Shown: one piece after another, positions 47,601 to 53,329 of the stretch
Position numbering within the stretch: position 1 is the stretch's first letter
Layout of the letters: the number at the start of each line of letters is the position of its first letter
Notes under the pieces: model-generated
The model's database searches: none
The model's input: only the letters and a program-made list of their open reading frames with translations
What the model was told of the DNA's origin: nothing
Program-made: the position numbers and the translations under genes
Source of the DNA: Antedon mediterranea
Lineage: Eukaryota; Echinodermata; Crinoidea; Comatulida; Antedonidae
Assembly (NCBI RefSeq): GCF_964355755.1
Contig: NC_092674.1
Span: forward strand, 17,372,501 to 17,436,500
Length of the DNA stretch: 64,000 bases
Direction of reading: 5' to 3'

Positions 47601-50050
47601 TATTTTAATATGCCATTAATTTTCCACCAACAGTTAGTTGCTGTTAACATTCTGGATATTCTTCATCATAACATCCTTTTGCAGTTTAAAAGTAAGAGTT
47701 TACAATACGTATGTTTTGTATGCATGTGTTTTATTTAATTAAATGTCAAATTAAATAATAATACTGCACAACTTAACGAACTGTGTTGTATCAAATATGA
47801 GATGAAATATTTTGTTTCTGTTTTGTTTACTAGTAGGAGTGTTGACTATAATGCTTTGTTCACAATTCAACACAACACCCTTGTTACACGGCTGGTTCCC
47901 CCACCTGTGACTTCACATTCTATCTCTGGCACACAACATTATTAGTAAATTACAATGTGGCGTACGATTGAAAACTGTTGAGAACTCCTGCTTTATTATT
48001 GGTACCTGTGTTGTTTATTCTGACGCTAGTTATTACTAACTTCCCCCACATTACTGAACTCAGAACAACTGTATTTACATTGTTATACTTTCAGTTTCAT
48101 CTATGTGGGTTGGTGTTGAGGTCATTAATGATGACAACTATTGTAACTGGTTGCATTTACTGTATTCAGGTAATTCCCAAGGTAATCCATTAATCAATCA
48201 AATAAATTTTTATTCCATAATACTTAAAATAAGGTTGTGTTCAGAACATTGTGTGCATGCAGAGATATTAGGACGTCCTCCCTCACTCCTCAACTTGGCA
48301 GTTTTGATGTATTCTAGTTTCAGATGACCACCGACAACCTACCTAAGGTCAGATCAATCGAAAGGTAGTTTCTACAGAAGTTATTAAGGCAACACAATTA
48401 CCACCTGCACATTACGTTATAATCAATTTTATTTTTGGTTTTCCTTGTATAGTGTCATATGTCTTCCTGGAACTTTCTACGACAGAGATGTAATTCTACA
48501 TCAGAGATTCAGAGCACCTCGGGCCTGCCTGTCTTCCCTGTTGTATACTAGCAATTGTCACTTTTAAAGCAAAAAATGTCATATAATAACATAATGCTGT
48601 CTCTTCTCAATCATGCTCCATTTATGTTATGCTATGGTAGAATCATCTAATTTTATAGCTTCATGTTAGAATTACAAATTATATGGAATTCTCAGGATTA
48701 AATTAATTACAAACTCATCCGATGATCAAATCAAATATTGATACATTGAAGACTTGCTTAATGTAACTTTGGTTGAGATTCAAAGCATTTGTTTTTCTTC
48801 TCTTTTGTGGGTATCGCCCACCTTTATTCTTATTTCCCTTATAAAACATTTTCTCTTTATGGTCTTATGACGTCATTACAGCTTCTTTCGCTGTACCCCC
48901 ACATTCGTGCTTGTTTTTACATTGATGACCGAATAAATATTATTATTATTTACCTCATAAATTTTGTTTCTGTTTTGCAATACAATGCATAAAGTCTTAT
49001 AATTTATGTTGTTTTCATATTTTCTTAACAAAATTTAGGAACTTGAGGATTCCACTGGACTGGACAGCATTCCAGGCTGCTACCTTATGCAGTTTAAGGA
49101 AGACAGTGAAGTCATAAGTCAAAGTCATGCTGAACATGTCACAAAGTTGTGGAACAACCTGGATGCGTATGACAAAACCGTTAAGCGCAAAGCACGGCAT
49201 CATGATTACCTCACAAAAGGCAGGTTCAAGAAAAGTAAAACGACTGCTGTAATACCTGGTGTTGAAAGCACTCGACAGTAAGGCAGTTTCCTGCGTTTTT
49301 CACTTTGTAGGTTAACAGATGCTTCTTAGGTCAGAACACCGGACCAGCCCAATGGCCGGACTGCAATCGATATATGGAGTGCCTTATTACAAAACTATGT
49401 GAAGAGTATCCGCCTACCGTATATATCGGAGGGAAACATTTCCAGCGCTGGCCGCTAATCGGCAAAGGCTACAAAAACATTCGTCGGAAAGTGCTATCAA
49501 ATGGACACCTGATGTTGTTTGGTAAGCTTCAGTTGATGGAGATAAATCATACGACACTCATCCAGCGGTGAGTTTTAACTTGTTATTGATGTTATTACAG
49601 GTACAACAGAACATCAAAGAAGCAAGAGCAGCAAGTTTTGGAATCTGGCATCTCAGCAACAATACCCAAACTTGTCTCTGATAATACCCTACTTGAACCT
49701 TTAACCAATCCAGCGGTGCTAAACGATCCTGCAAGCGCTCCATCTCTCACATTTGTCCAACCAAAAAACACTTCCGGCCGAGCAACTCTAGGAAACAGAC
49801 TGTCGATCCCAGTTCCAGGCGAGATAGCAAACCCACCACCATCAGTCCCTGCGGCTAGTAGTACTCGCATTCCTAGAACTACCCTCTTGTACAGAAAACG
49901 AGTGGCTAAAGACATTGGAAACCGATCAAAATGTACAAACCAAGAATGTCTGTGATTGTGTGCTCAAAGTGTAAGCAACCAAGGTTAAATAAGAACCACA
50001 CTCAGTACTATGGAAATTGGTATTGTGCTGCAACATCTGATGAAGCATGA
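26665..50050 (+). CDS. Zinc-finger tyrosine-recombinase protein (Crypton-like), 22-exon gene
   Basis: Reassembled by reading both splice signals and phase, the exons sum to 2,781 nt (926 residues plus stop) once three single-base frame breaks are allowed. Domain order: acidic low-complexity region (about 30-105), C2H2-like fingers (130-148 and 180-201), a helical core-binding-like region (about 225-330), then the tyrosine-recombinase catalytic domain (about 370-545). Catalytic candidates are R400 (NGCRTG), K431 (HKT), R503 (NLRK), H528 (HMAH) and Y536/Y537. A threonine (T500) stands three residues before R503, where many recombinases have His. The C-terminal part carries further helical segments and a CSKC...NWYC knuckle. 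The domain layout matches Crypton-type recombinases and their domesticated descendants as known from the literature; the assignment rests on motifs, not on a search. Many introns suggest a host-like gene rather than a fresh transposon. The frame breaks mean a pseudogene remains possible. Confidence 0.82.
27143..27190 (+). CDS. Exon 2, with frame break at T8
   Basis: Flanked by TTTTTTTATAG and CTG/GTAAGT. It reads QPDELTESDFF and then meets TAA at 27,176-27,178, inside and just after an eight-T run (27,169-27,176). With seven T the frame continues through the donor and joins exon 3 exactly in phase. This is either an assembly homopolymer error or a true frameshift, in which case translation could start at 27,508. 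Confidence 0.55.
27492..27521 (+). CDS. Exon 3 (30 nt), contains in-frame ATG 27,508
   Basis: Acceptor ATTATTAG, donor AAAGT/GTAAGT. In the phase demanded by exon 4 it reads SKEDYMSDKV. The internal ATG (27,508) is the fallback start if the T8 break upstream is real. Confidence 0.65.
28005..28217 (+). CDS. Exon 4: acidic Glu-rich region
   Basis: Acceptor TTAATAG/A, donor GAGAT/GTAAGT. In phase it gives 70 codons beginning SEDGEFEKKENKEEENMEEE, of which most are Glu with a few Met, Lys and Asp. It is low-complexity, negatively charged and probably disordered. The DNA is a (GAG/GAA)n purine tract, so all three forward frames and two reverse frames are open; the Arg/Lys-rich and Ser/Phe-rich translations of the same bases are shadows. 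Confidence 0.75.
28406..28435 (+). CDS. Exon 5 microexon (30 nt)
   Basis: Acceptor TTTGTTTAG and donor AAAAAA/GTAAAT. It completes the split Met codon from exon 4 and reads YSDFQKKGK, leaving two bases for exon 6. Confidence 0.7.
28629..28653 (+). CDS. Exon 6 microexon (25 nt)
   Basis: Acceptor TTTTTATTAG and donor GCT/GTAAGG. In phase it reads KKDIEKKKA, a basic linker between the acidic region and the first finger, and ends in phase 0. Confidence 0.7.
28977..29104 (+). CDS. Exon 7: zinc finger 1
   Basis: Acceptor ATTGCCTACAG, donor AAAG/GTGAGT. It encodes a C-X2-C-X9-H-X4-H finger (CILCGRISRYLASHLEKAH), predicted Cys130, Cys133, His143 and His148, followed by a basic helix, INREIIKNMVADARK. 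Such a degenerate finger before a recombinase is known in this kind of protein. The 3' end carries A5 before the donor, and the phase to exon 8 fits only with four A: the second homopolymer frame break. Confidence 0.8.
29453..29568 (+). CDS. Exon 8: zinc finger 2
   Basis: Acceptor GTTTTCTAG, donor CCT/GTAAGT. It reads TNDKGGKKKARHSCSVPGCS and continues to RYDMHLQRKHKFP: a basic patch and then a C-X4-C-X10-H-X4-H finger (Cys180, Cys185, His196, His201). It ends in phase 0. No alternative acceptor with a good pyrimidine tract would restore phase with exon 7 without an indel. Confidence 0.78.
29645..29655 (+). CDS. Exon 9 microexon (11 nt), possible alternative stop
   Basis: Acceptor TTTATTTCAG. 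Read through, it gives Thr-Lys-Lys-TAG, ending a short protein right after finger 2. Spliced at the weak donor TA/GTGTGT it leaves two bases that join exon 10 in perfect phase (TKKYPEYIKF). Both uses are possible, and the intron that follows contains the first tRNA-like array. Confidence 0.5.
29656..29755. other. Start of intron 9, no feature seen
   Basis: AT-rich intron sequence. The small open frame that begins at 29,692 and runs into the repeat shows no recognisable protein. Confidence 0.4.
30726..30797 (+). pseudogene. tRNA-like sequence, copy 1
   Basis: It has an A box, TAGCTCAGCTGG, and a B box, GGTTCAAATCC. The D stem (GCTC/GAGC) and T stem (TCGGG/CCTGA) pair, and the anticodon stem TCGGC/GTCGA pairs with one G-T around a six-base loop, ACTCTT. 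The acceptor pairs TGCTAT with the 3' end GTGGCA, two of the pairs being wobble. A seven-base anticodon loop is missing in all full copies, so this is more likely a tRNA-derived repeat than a working tRNA. Pol III transcription is possible. Confidence 0.65.
31329..31400 (+). pseudogene. tRNA-like sequence, copy 2
   Basis: Same as the copy at 30,726 except AAGATCTCGG for AAGGTCTCGG in the variable region. Boxes A and B are intact. Confidence 0.65.
31653..31724 (+). pseudogene. tRNA-like sequence, copy 3
   Basis: Box A is intact. Box B reads GGTTTGAATCC, with two changes from the other copies in the T loop. The same six-base anticodon loop is present. Confidence 0.6.
32055..32101 (+). CDS. Exon 10
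   Basis: Acceptor TTGGTTGGCAG, donor GCAG/GTAACC. In phase it reads PEYIKFRQQKVCKFA and ends with one base that makes Glu with exon 11. It starts the helical region upstream of the recombinase core-binding domain. Confidence 0.78.
32467..32614 (+). CDS. Exon 11: core-binding-like region, part 1
   Basis: Acceptor ACTTCTATAG, donor AAGAC/GTAACA. It encodes PSTTMSRFKAYMLETLKI and continues to GIEGIWSEAGEKGYSPKILK, with amphipathic helices typical of the N-terminal DNA-holding (SAM-like) domain of tyrosine recombinases. It leaves two bases, which exon 12 completes to Thr. Confidence 0.82.
32730..32805 (+). mobile_element. Possible LINE 3' tail remnant
   Basis: Reads CTTGAAGGAAGAAATAAATG and then TTGAATTTGAATTGAATT. 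The AATAAA word followed by short TTGAAT-type tandem repeats resembles CR1/L2-type LINE 3' ends. Length and identity cannot be set by eye. Confidence 0.3.
32930..33144 (+). CDS. Exon 12: core-binding-like region, part 2
   Basis: Acceptor ATTGTTTAG, donor GAAG/GTAACA. It starts AVSHLQLKLAGSTLRHYLCS, continues FVKILDYIS, and ends in a basic helix, KALRKRISEEKAKKHEEIEG. Helix spacing fits the end of the N-terminal recombinase domain and the linker to the catalytic domain. Confidence 0.83.
33247..33318 (+). CDS. Exon 13 (72 nt)
   Basis: Acceptor TTCTTTTAAG, donor GTTG/GTATGT. In phase it reads DLVSADEQSHYLRKSEKTIK and then SIV. Linker before the catalytic domain. Confidence 0.78.
33989..34060 (+). 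pseudogene. tRNA-like sequence, copy 4
   Basis: Box A is intact. The anticodon arm is changed (CTTGTTGAAAG for CTTGTCGAAGG), and box B is AGGTTCAAATCC. More diverged than the others in its array. Confidence 0.55.
34317..34388 (+). pseudogene. tRNA-like sequence, copy 5
   Basis: Identical in the tRNA-like part to the copy at 30,726. Boxes A and B are intact. Confidence 0.65.
35336..35407 (+). pseudogene. tRNA-like sequence, copy 6
   Basis: Identical in the tRNA-like part to the copy at 30,726. Preceded by the same ATCTATTTCTTTTATAG leader. Confidence 0.65.
36212..36283 (+). pseudogene. tRNA-like sequence, copy 7
   Basis: Diverged copy at the array edge. It reads GCTAACATAG for GCTATCATAG, CTCTAGTCG for CTCTTGTCG, and CCGGTTCAAATCC at box B; the 3' end is TCTGGCA. 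Confidence 0.55.
36620..36792 (+). CDS. Exon 14: recombinase catalytic domain with Arg I
   Basis: Acceptor AACTTTCAG, donor AAA/GTGAGT. It contains FLRIHIMLLLSMNNGCRTGV followed by LANATLEQYYKR; R400 of NGCRTG is the expected first catalytic arginine. The segment ends in phase 0 right before the beta-hairpin lysine in the next exon. Confidence 0.87.
37052..37300 (+). CDS. Exon 15: recombinase catalytic domain with Lys and Arg II
   Basis: Acceptor GATTTTGCAG, donor CTA/GTATGT. Its 83 codons contain VSKHKTSCKFGAANLVI (the HKT lysine hairpin, K431), a helix EELAELIEIYIKYCRP, LFLSCTG, and PTNLRKAAAT with Arg II (R503). The residue three before this Arg is Thr where many tyrosine recombinases have His or Lys. 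Confidence 0.9.
37466..37627 (+). CDS. Exon 16: recombinase catalytic domain with His and Tyr nucleophile
   Basis: Acceptor AATTTCATCAG, donor GGG/GTAAGA. It contains VVVADHMAHKLSTQEAYYKA: the HMAH histidine (H528) and, eight to nine residues on, two tyrosines (Y536, Y537), the usual His-to-Tyr spacing for the nucleophile. Ends RAHNLIAANRQLGRSG, phase 0. Confidence 0.9.
37814..37840 (+). CDS. Exon 17 microexon (27 nt)
   Basis: Acceptor CTTTTTCAG, donor CAG/GTAAGG. Reads NINETADVQ and keeps phase 0. Confidence 0.65.
38213..38251 (+). CDS. Exon 18 (39 nt)
   Basis: Acceptor ATTCACCAG, donor TCT/GTAAGT. Reads EISQAHANEAPSS, a polar linker after the catalytic domain, phase 0 at both ends, so it can be included or skipped without changing frame. 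Confidence 0.65.
38855..39640 (+). repeat. Tandem array 3 of the ~139-bp unit, with three damaged tRNA-like copies
   Basis: The same family in a third intron (38,252-39,896). The tRNA-like parts are all damaged. The one starting at 38,855 stops after the D arm (38,877). The one at 39,217-39,281 lacks the anticodon arm (CACTCTGGTCTCGGG), and the one at 39,399-39,463 lacks part of it. Short units fill the rest. Confidence 0.88.
39897..39983 (+). CDS. Exon 19 (87 nt)
   Basis: Acceptor TTTTTTTTGTAG, donor AAG/GTAGGT. Its 29 codons begin AREVYNKNPVLHYSEFQQLY and end MRRIHPK. Phase 0 at both ends; a 9-kb repeat-filled intron follows. Confidence 0.75.
40060..43002. repeat. 83-bp minisatellite, about 35 copies
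   Basis: The unit runs from TAAACTGCAAATACATAGTA through GAATAATCAGTGAATTGTCT to CAGTAACAGTTTAGAGAATT. It contains GTTTAGAGAATTTAAAC, a small inverted repeat. Two subtypes (TGCAAATACATAG and TGTGTGTAAATAG) and AGACAGTTGATTATTC, AGACCGTTTATTATTC and ATGTAGTTGATTAGTC subtypes recur in runs, showing block duplication. Intronic; the small minus-strand open frame inside it is the repeat itself. Confidence 0.95.
43003..43520 (-). mobile_element. Non-LTR retrotransposon (CR1-like LINE) relic
   Basis: On the minus strand, the open piece 43,512-43,303 ends FNDYFVNIGRN, a signature of the segment before the reverse transcriptase of CR1-type LINEs. Further down, in broken frames, there are remains of the first RT motifs, including VAQVTPIFKKGYKDILGNY near 43,050-43,005. 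Several stops and frameshifts are present. Cut off at both sides by tandem repeats. Confidence 0.75.
43520..44671. repeat. Palindromic minisatellite (GATTTAAACAAAACATGTG family)
   Basis: Repeats of about 47 bp (GATTTAAACAAAACATGTGT, then GGTTTAATCAGTAATTGTTG) are grouped into larger units. Each larger unit has one hairpin: TTTAAACCATGGAGT and ACTCCATGTTTAAA around a TATATTT loop, at about 43,525, 43,647, 43,957, 44,213 and 44,478. The last intervals (256 and 265 bp) show a higher-order unit. The array resumes briefly after the insertion at 44,672-46,253. Confidence 0.9.
44832..45012 (-). pseudogene. Ty3/gypsy-like reverse-transcriptase N-terminal fragment
   Basis: The minus-strand frame reads HGKTTVIKHDVHPVRQKAYP and continues into a short linker and KRDGTARFNMNYKK. 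This is the start of a gypsy-type RT (the KKDGS.RFCVDYRKLN region in intact elements) with the middle deleted. Internal to the TIR element. Confidence 0.7.
45017..46075 (+). pseudogene. Decayed CR1/Rex-like LINE inside the TIR element
   Basis: In order on the plus strand: an endonuclease piece at 45,017-45,247 (IYIPHTNLGKEV, DAYIIINDDFNRNN, the GDFN-type motif changed to DDFN); RT motifs at about 45,395-45,530 (SPQGTVLAPFLF and ADDTAILG, the catalytic DD); and the C-terminal piece at 45,779-46,073. Segments between are lost or frameshifted. Confidence 0.78.
46060..46233 (-). pseudogene. Ty3/gypsy-like integrase core fragment
   Basis: On the minus strand: KSTTSPYHPQTEELVESFNG, a frame change, then PREWNKLLPYLLFAYREIPQ. 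This is the end of the integrase catalytic core. On this strand it lies upstream of the RT fragment, the reverse of the order in an intact element, so the two pieces were rearranged or captured separately. Confidence 0.78.
46372..46815. mobile_element. Tigger/pogo-like element with TA flanks
   Basis: The left end CAGTCAACTTTCCTAATACC follows TA (46,370-46,371). The complement of the right end reads TAGTCGACTCTCCAAATACT and is also next to TA. About 20 of 27 terminal bases match between ends, and CAGTCAAC...CCGGACACC ends are typical of Tc1/mariner Tigger elements. At 444 bp with no open frame it is a non-autonomous copy. Confidence 0.65.
46816..48784. other. Intron 19, 3' part, no feature seen
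   Basis: AT-rich intronic sequence. Small open frames near 47,978-48,327 overlap each other, start at chance ATGs and match nothing I recognise. No repeat structure seen by eye. Confidence 0.4.
48785..48960 (+). mobile_element. Possible LINE 3' end
   Basis: Ends TGATGACCGAATAAATATTA with a (TTA)n tail. An AATAAA-containing 3' end with an ATT-type tail is usual for CR1-like LINEs. The upstream part shows no RT motif, so this is tentative. Confidence 0.35.
49039..49277 (+). CDS. Exon 20
   Basis: Acceptor AAAATTTAG, donor CGACA/GTAAGG. It begins ELEDSTGLDSIPGCYLMQFK and carries a basic stretch, KTVKRKARHHDYLTKGRFKK. Phase 0 joins exon 19 (RIHPK). If the donor is not used, TAA ends the frame at 49,279-49,281. 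Confidence 0.78.
49319..49567 (+). CDS. Exon 21, after a 41-bp intron
   Basis: With acceptor GTTAACAG (ending 49,318) the phase matches exon 20 and gives CFLGQNTGPAQWPDCNRYME and CLITKLCEEYPP, then RWPLIGKGYKNIRRKVL and LMLFGKLQLMEINHTTLIQ. These look like a helical C-terminal domain. The donor is AGCG/GTGAGT. The 41-bp intron is very short but the phase supports it. Confidence 0.72.
49601..50050 (+). CDS. Exon 22: Pro/Ser-rich tail and C-terminal Cys knuckle, with frame break
   Basis: Acceptor TTATTACAG. It reads YNRTSKKQEQQVLESGISAT, a Ser/Pro/Ala-rich stretch, and RTTLLYRKRVAKDIG. The uncorrected frame stops at TGA 49,953-49,955. Adding one A to the A4 run near 49,926-49,930 opens MSVIVCSKCKQPRLNKNH and QYYGNWYC, ending at TGA 50,048-50,050. 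The Cys-X2-Cys pair and late Cys suggest a zinc knuckle. Confidence 0.72.
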
Positions 50051-50320
50051 AATTCGGCTATTGGTTGCCACCCGTCACCATCGTCAAGAGTGGAAAAAAA
50101 AACAGCAACAAGAATGATTCCAAATGATTTTTGTAGCCATGGATAGAGTTTTTATACTGTTTCATATATATATATATCTTCTATTTTTTGTTTTGTTCTG
50201 TTATTTTATTTTCACTTTTTACAAAATATTTTATATTTTATGCAATTTGGCCATTGGGCCACCATATCTAATGGTTTTCTGAATGTGCAATAAAGTTAAT
50301 AAAAATAATAATAAAAAAAA
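50051..50320 (+). promoter_or_regulatory. 3' untranslated region with poly(A) signals
   Basis: AATAAA occurs at 50,289-50,294 and again at 50,298-50,303, followed by an A-rich stretch near 50,312. It is the first clear poly(A) signal pair after the recombinase stop codon, so the transcript probably ends near 50,310-50,330. Confidence 0.55.
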
Positions 50321-50330
50321 AGTTTTTAAT

Positions 50331-51639
50331 GCTGCCAAATCCAAAGAGCAATGGTTAATGTAGTGAATTATTTTGTAATTTTTATATTATTACAATAAGT
50401 TTATATAATTACATTATAATTTACATTAAATCATTCATTGCACTTTGTATTTGAAGGTCCCAAGCCCTTACAAAAAAGCAGAGGGGAAACTTTTGCAATG
50501 AAATGTGTACATTAAATTGTGATTTCTATATTCTTGTCATGAGTATTTTATATTTCAAGAGTAATTCCACTATAATTCATTTTAATATGAATCAAATATT
50601 TCCTTCCACGAATTCTAATATTTTTGATAAACATGTCTCGTCATATTAAAAAAAAGGATTTTATATTAATATTATTTAATATTTTTATTTATTTAATACA
50701 TTGATCATTTGATAATCCTCTAAAATGGACAGTTTTTAGTCTGCCGGTATTCAAAACCTCCTAGCTTCATTGGTCAATTGTCCAGTTTCCTCATTATGTT
50801 TTTACTTTGTATGTATATTTTATGATTTTCCTAATAAATTCAAATCAAATTAATTATTATTTCTTATTTTAAATAAATATTTATTGTTCATTGCATAATT
50901 CCCAGTCAAATTTAAGCATTTCATGTAATGGAATATTGACACTCTCTGTGTGATGTAATCAATAAAATTTTAAATATTGTATTGTGTTTTGTTTCACTCT
51001 TGAATTTTTTTTGTCTCTCAAATGATATTTATGGTAGATACGACAGTGTCTTCCTTTTATGAAATCGAAGGTAATGCTTTTAAAATGGTGTTTCAGAAGA
51101 TTTATTATTTTCTTTACAGTATGTTCTTTACATTAGGGTACACCATGACCATTTCTATCGGCACAGTTTACCTGGCATCAAATGAATATTTTTTAGTTTT
51201 TTCTAGTAATTTGATTTGGTTTCGGCTGACCTAATTTGTAAATTTTTTTCTGAAAATTGTTTTTATTGACGATTGTCTATAAGAGATGTGTTTTTTGTTG
51301 GTAAGTAGGGATGCGGCAACAGACATGATCAGTGGCCGAAATTCACTGAGCTGTTTATTAGCCAATGAGGTTGATGTCCCGATAGCCGCAACACCAAATG
51401 TTGATGATTGATAGAAAATACTAATTTACAACAGAAAAACAGAACAACTTGTACGGAATGTAAACTTGATCGATGGCCTCATCCAACAAGACCTTATCCT
51501 TATTATTACTCCATGTTATTAAGTTAAGGGCAGTATAACAATAATAATGTTATTTTCGCCTAGCTAGCAACTAGTCTAGAGAGCCTTTTACAGATTAAAT
51601 GCTGTGAATACTTTGATAGTATTACTAAAGTACTTGAAC
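50331..51639. other. Intergenic AT-rich sequence
   Basis: No gene recognised. The AATAAATTCAAATCAAATTA stretch near 50,832 resembles a LINE tail. The open frame at 51,022-51,234 is hydrophobic, low in complexity and without a family match by eye. Confidence 0.45.
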
Positions 51640-51729
51640 ATTCAAACTAGGCCTAGACTACTTTATCTAGGCCTACCTACTTCAATTAACTATATAACTA
51701 TAGGCTAGGCCTAGTAGTAGGCCTACTAC
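51640..51729. repeat. GGCCTAG-word tract split by the LTR element (left part)
   Basis: Short run of AGGCCTAG, GGCCTACC and TAGGCTAGGC words like the tract at 26,036-26,545. It ends at CTAC (51,726-51,729), the 4-bp target duplication of the LTR element, and resumes after 55,033. Confidence 0.7.
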
Positions 51730-52196
51730 TGTAACACTCTGACCATCAGGTCAACAACCCTTTTTCACTATTTCTCCCTACTCCATCTATTAACATTCCT
51801 AGTGGTTTCTTCCTATCCCTAGGTACTCTTTATTCACTCTCCTATAACCCACATCCTTAATCAATTACTGTTTCCTCATCATCATGGAATGTTCCCTTTA
51901 CTAAATAGTCCCCTCCCAGTACATGCATATTAATTAGGACCGTTCCTTAAAATATGGATGCACTGGTAAGAGGAGAAAAAGAGAAGGAAAAGAGCTTGGT
52001 AGAATAAAACATTTATAATAGAGAGAAGAAAAGGTATGTAATATAGCCAGAACAGACTGTATTACATTGCATATTTAAATAAAGCTGTATCTGACCATAA
52101 ACCATATTTGCTGTTGGTACATTTTGTGACTGTGTGAAATCCTGCCGCTGAGACTATATGGTATAGTAACGGATACACTAAAATACCACCGTTACA
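51730..52196 (+). repeat. 5' LTR (467 bp)
   Basis: Begins TGTAACACTCTGACCATCAG and ends CCACCGTTACA. Differs from the 3' LTR by about ten substitutions and a few small indels, mostly near 51,950-51,980, so the insertion is fairly young. Confidence 0.92.
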
Positions 52197-52862
52197 ACTG
52201 GTTCCCACACCAATTTGGACCCACAGAAGCCAATAAAACAAAAAGAAAAAAGAAGAAAAAAAACAAGAAGATGGATCAGATTTGGAATTTGCAGAGTTTG
52301 TGGAGCAGCAGATGCTGATGGATGAATGAACACAGACAAAGAAGAGCAAAAGAAGAAGAAAAGAAGATTATTGGATGAAACAAGTGCAGGACCAACCCCA
52401 GAAATAGAAAACGGAAGACAGAAGAAAAAAAAACACCGAGGCAAAGAGACGAAGAACGAAGACCGAAAAGAAGATGATTTTTACTATTGATCATTAACTG
52501 TTTTTGCGACCTTTTGTTTAACTTTCTTTTGACATTTTTTATTTTGAACGCTTTATACGAACTTTGATACGTATAAAATTTGTTTAATACTTTTGAGTCG
52601 CAGATGGAACTTTTTATAAACATTTTGTTTGTGGACGGCTTGGCTGATTTATTTTTAAACATTATTTTGGATAGCCCATAGTATATTCAACTTGATTTGA
52701 ACACAATATTAACGAACAAAGTGGTAAGTGATCCATCATTTCTAGTTCTTTTCTATAACCTCCTCTTTCTTCGGGTGATATAATATAGGTATAGATATAA
52801 TAATATTGTAACATGTTTTTACGTTCGGGAAATACGGCTGTTAATACCCCAATTTCCACACA
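52197..52862 (+). other. LTR element leader and remnant 5' coding region
   Basis: The primer-site candidate is at 52,199-52,211, followed by an A/G-rich leader with many AAGAAGAAAA words. ATG at 52,271 opens only about fifteen codons. No gag, protease or RT motif could be found, so the main polyprotein has been deleted between here and the integrase piece. The minus-strand frames here, rich in Phe and Ser, are shadows of the purine-rich strand. Confidence 0.5.
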
Positions 52863-53329
52863 CTAGCCCTTTCTTTCTAGTCCATGGACGAAATGTCCGC
52901 TTACCCCAACATATCCCCTCAGTTGGTGAAACCCCTATAGCTCATCACTCGCAGTCGGTATATGTTGACGATCTCGCTAAGCGAATACAAGATGCACACC
53001 AAATGGCCCTAGACAATACTTTACGACAAAAGGAAAGGCAGAAATTTACATATGATTTAGCCGCACGTTTTACCCCTTACAATGTTGGCGACAAAGTTTG
53101 GCTAGATGACCCAGCAAATTCTAGAAAGAAATTAACACCGAATTGGATTGGACCCTACATCATAACTAAAGTAGATGAGGGAGGCAGAACGTATCTACTC
53201 CAAAATTCCAACACCCTTAAACCCCTATCCCGACGCATACATCACGACAGACTGAAACCCTTTGTCGAACAATCCGTCAGAACAAGGTATGGCCGAAAAA
53301 TTCACCCTCCTGCTAGATATGACATTTAA
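52863..53329 (+). pseudogene. Gypsy-like integrase C-terminal fragment
   Basis: Open to TAA from about 52,863: SPFFLVHGRNVRLPQ (the end of the core), an A/K-rich helix, FTPYNVGDKVWL, WIGPYIITKV, and RRIHHDRLKPF. This is the SH3-like integrase C-terminal domain. The first ATG is at 53,003, but the homology starts before it, showing a 5' truncation. It has no internal stop. Confidence 0.85.

Noticed and set aside
47978-48327. Two overlapping plus-strand open frames
   Set aside because: Short, overlapping, composition like the surrounding intron, and no phase or splice link with the recombinase exons.
49638-49955. Stop at 49,955 as the true end of the recombinase gene
   Set aside because: The adjacent frame carries a Cys-X2-Cys knuckle that fits the protein and is reached by one base at an A run, so the later stop at 50,050 is preferred, with caution.
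51022-51234. Hydrophobic 70-codon frame
   Set aside because: AT-rich intergenic sequence readily gives Phe/Leu/Ile-rich frames; no domain, signal or splice context.
52062-52662. Overlapping minus-strand frames rich in Phe, Ser and Leu
   Set aside because: Complement of the A/G-rich leader of the LTR element and of its 5' LTR; no known domain.
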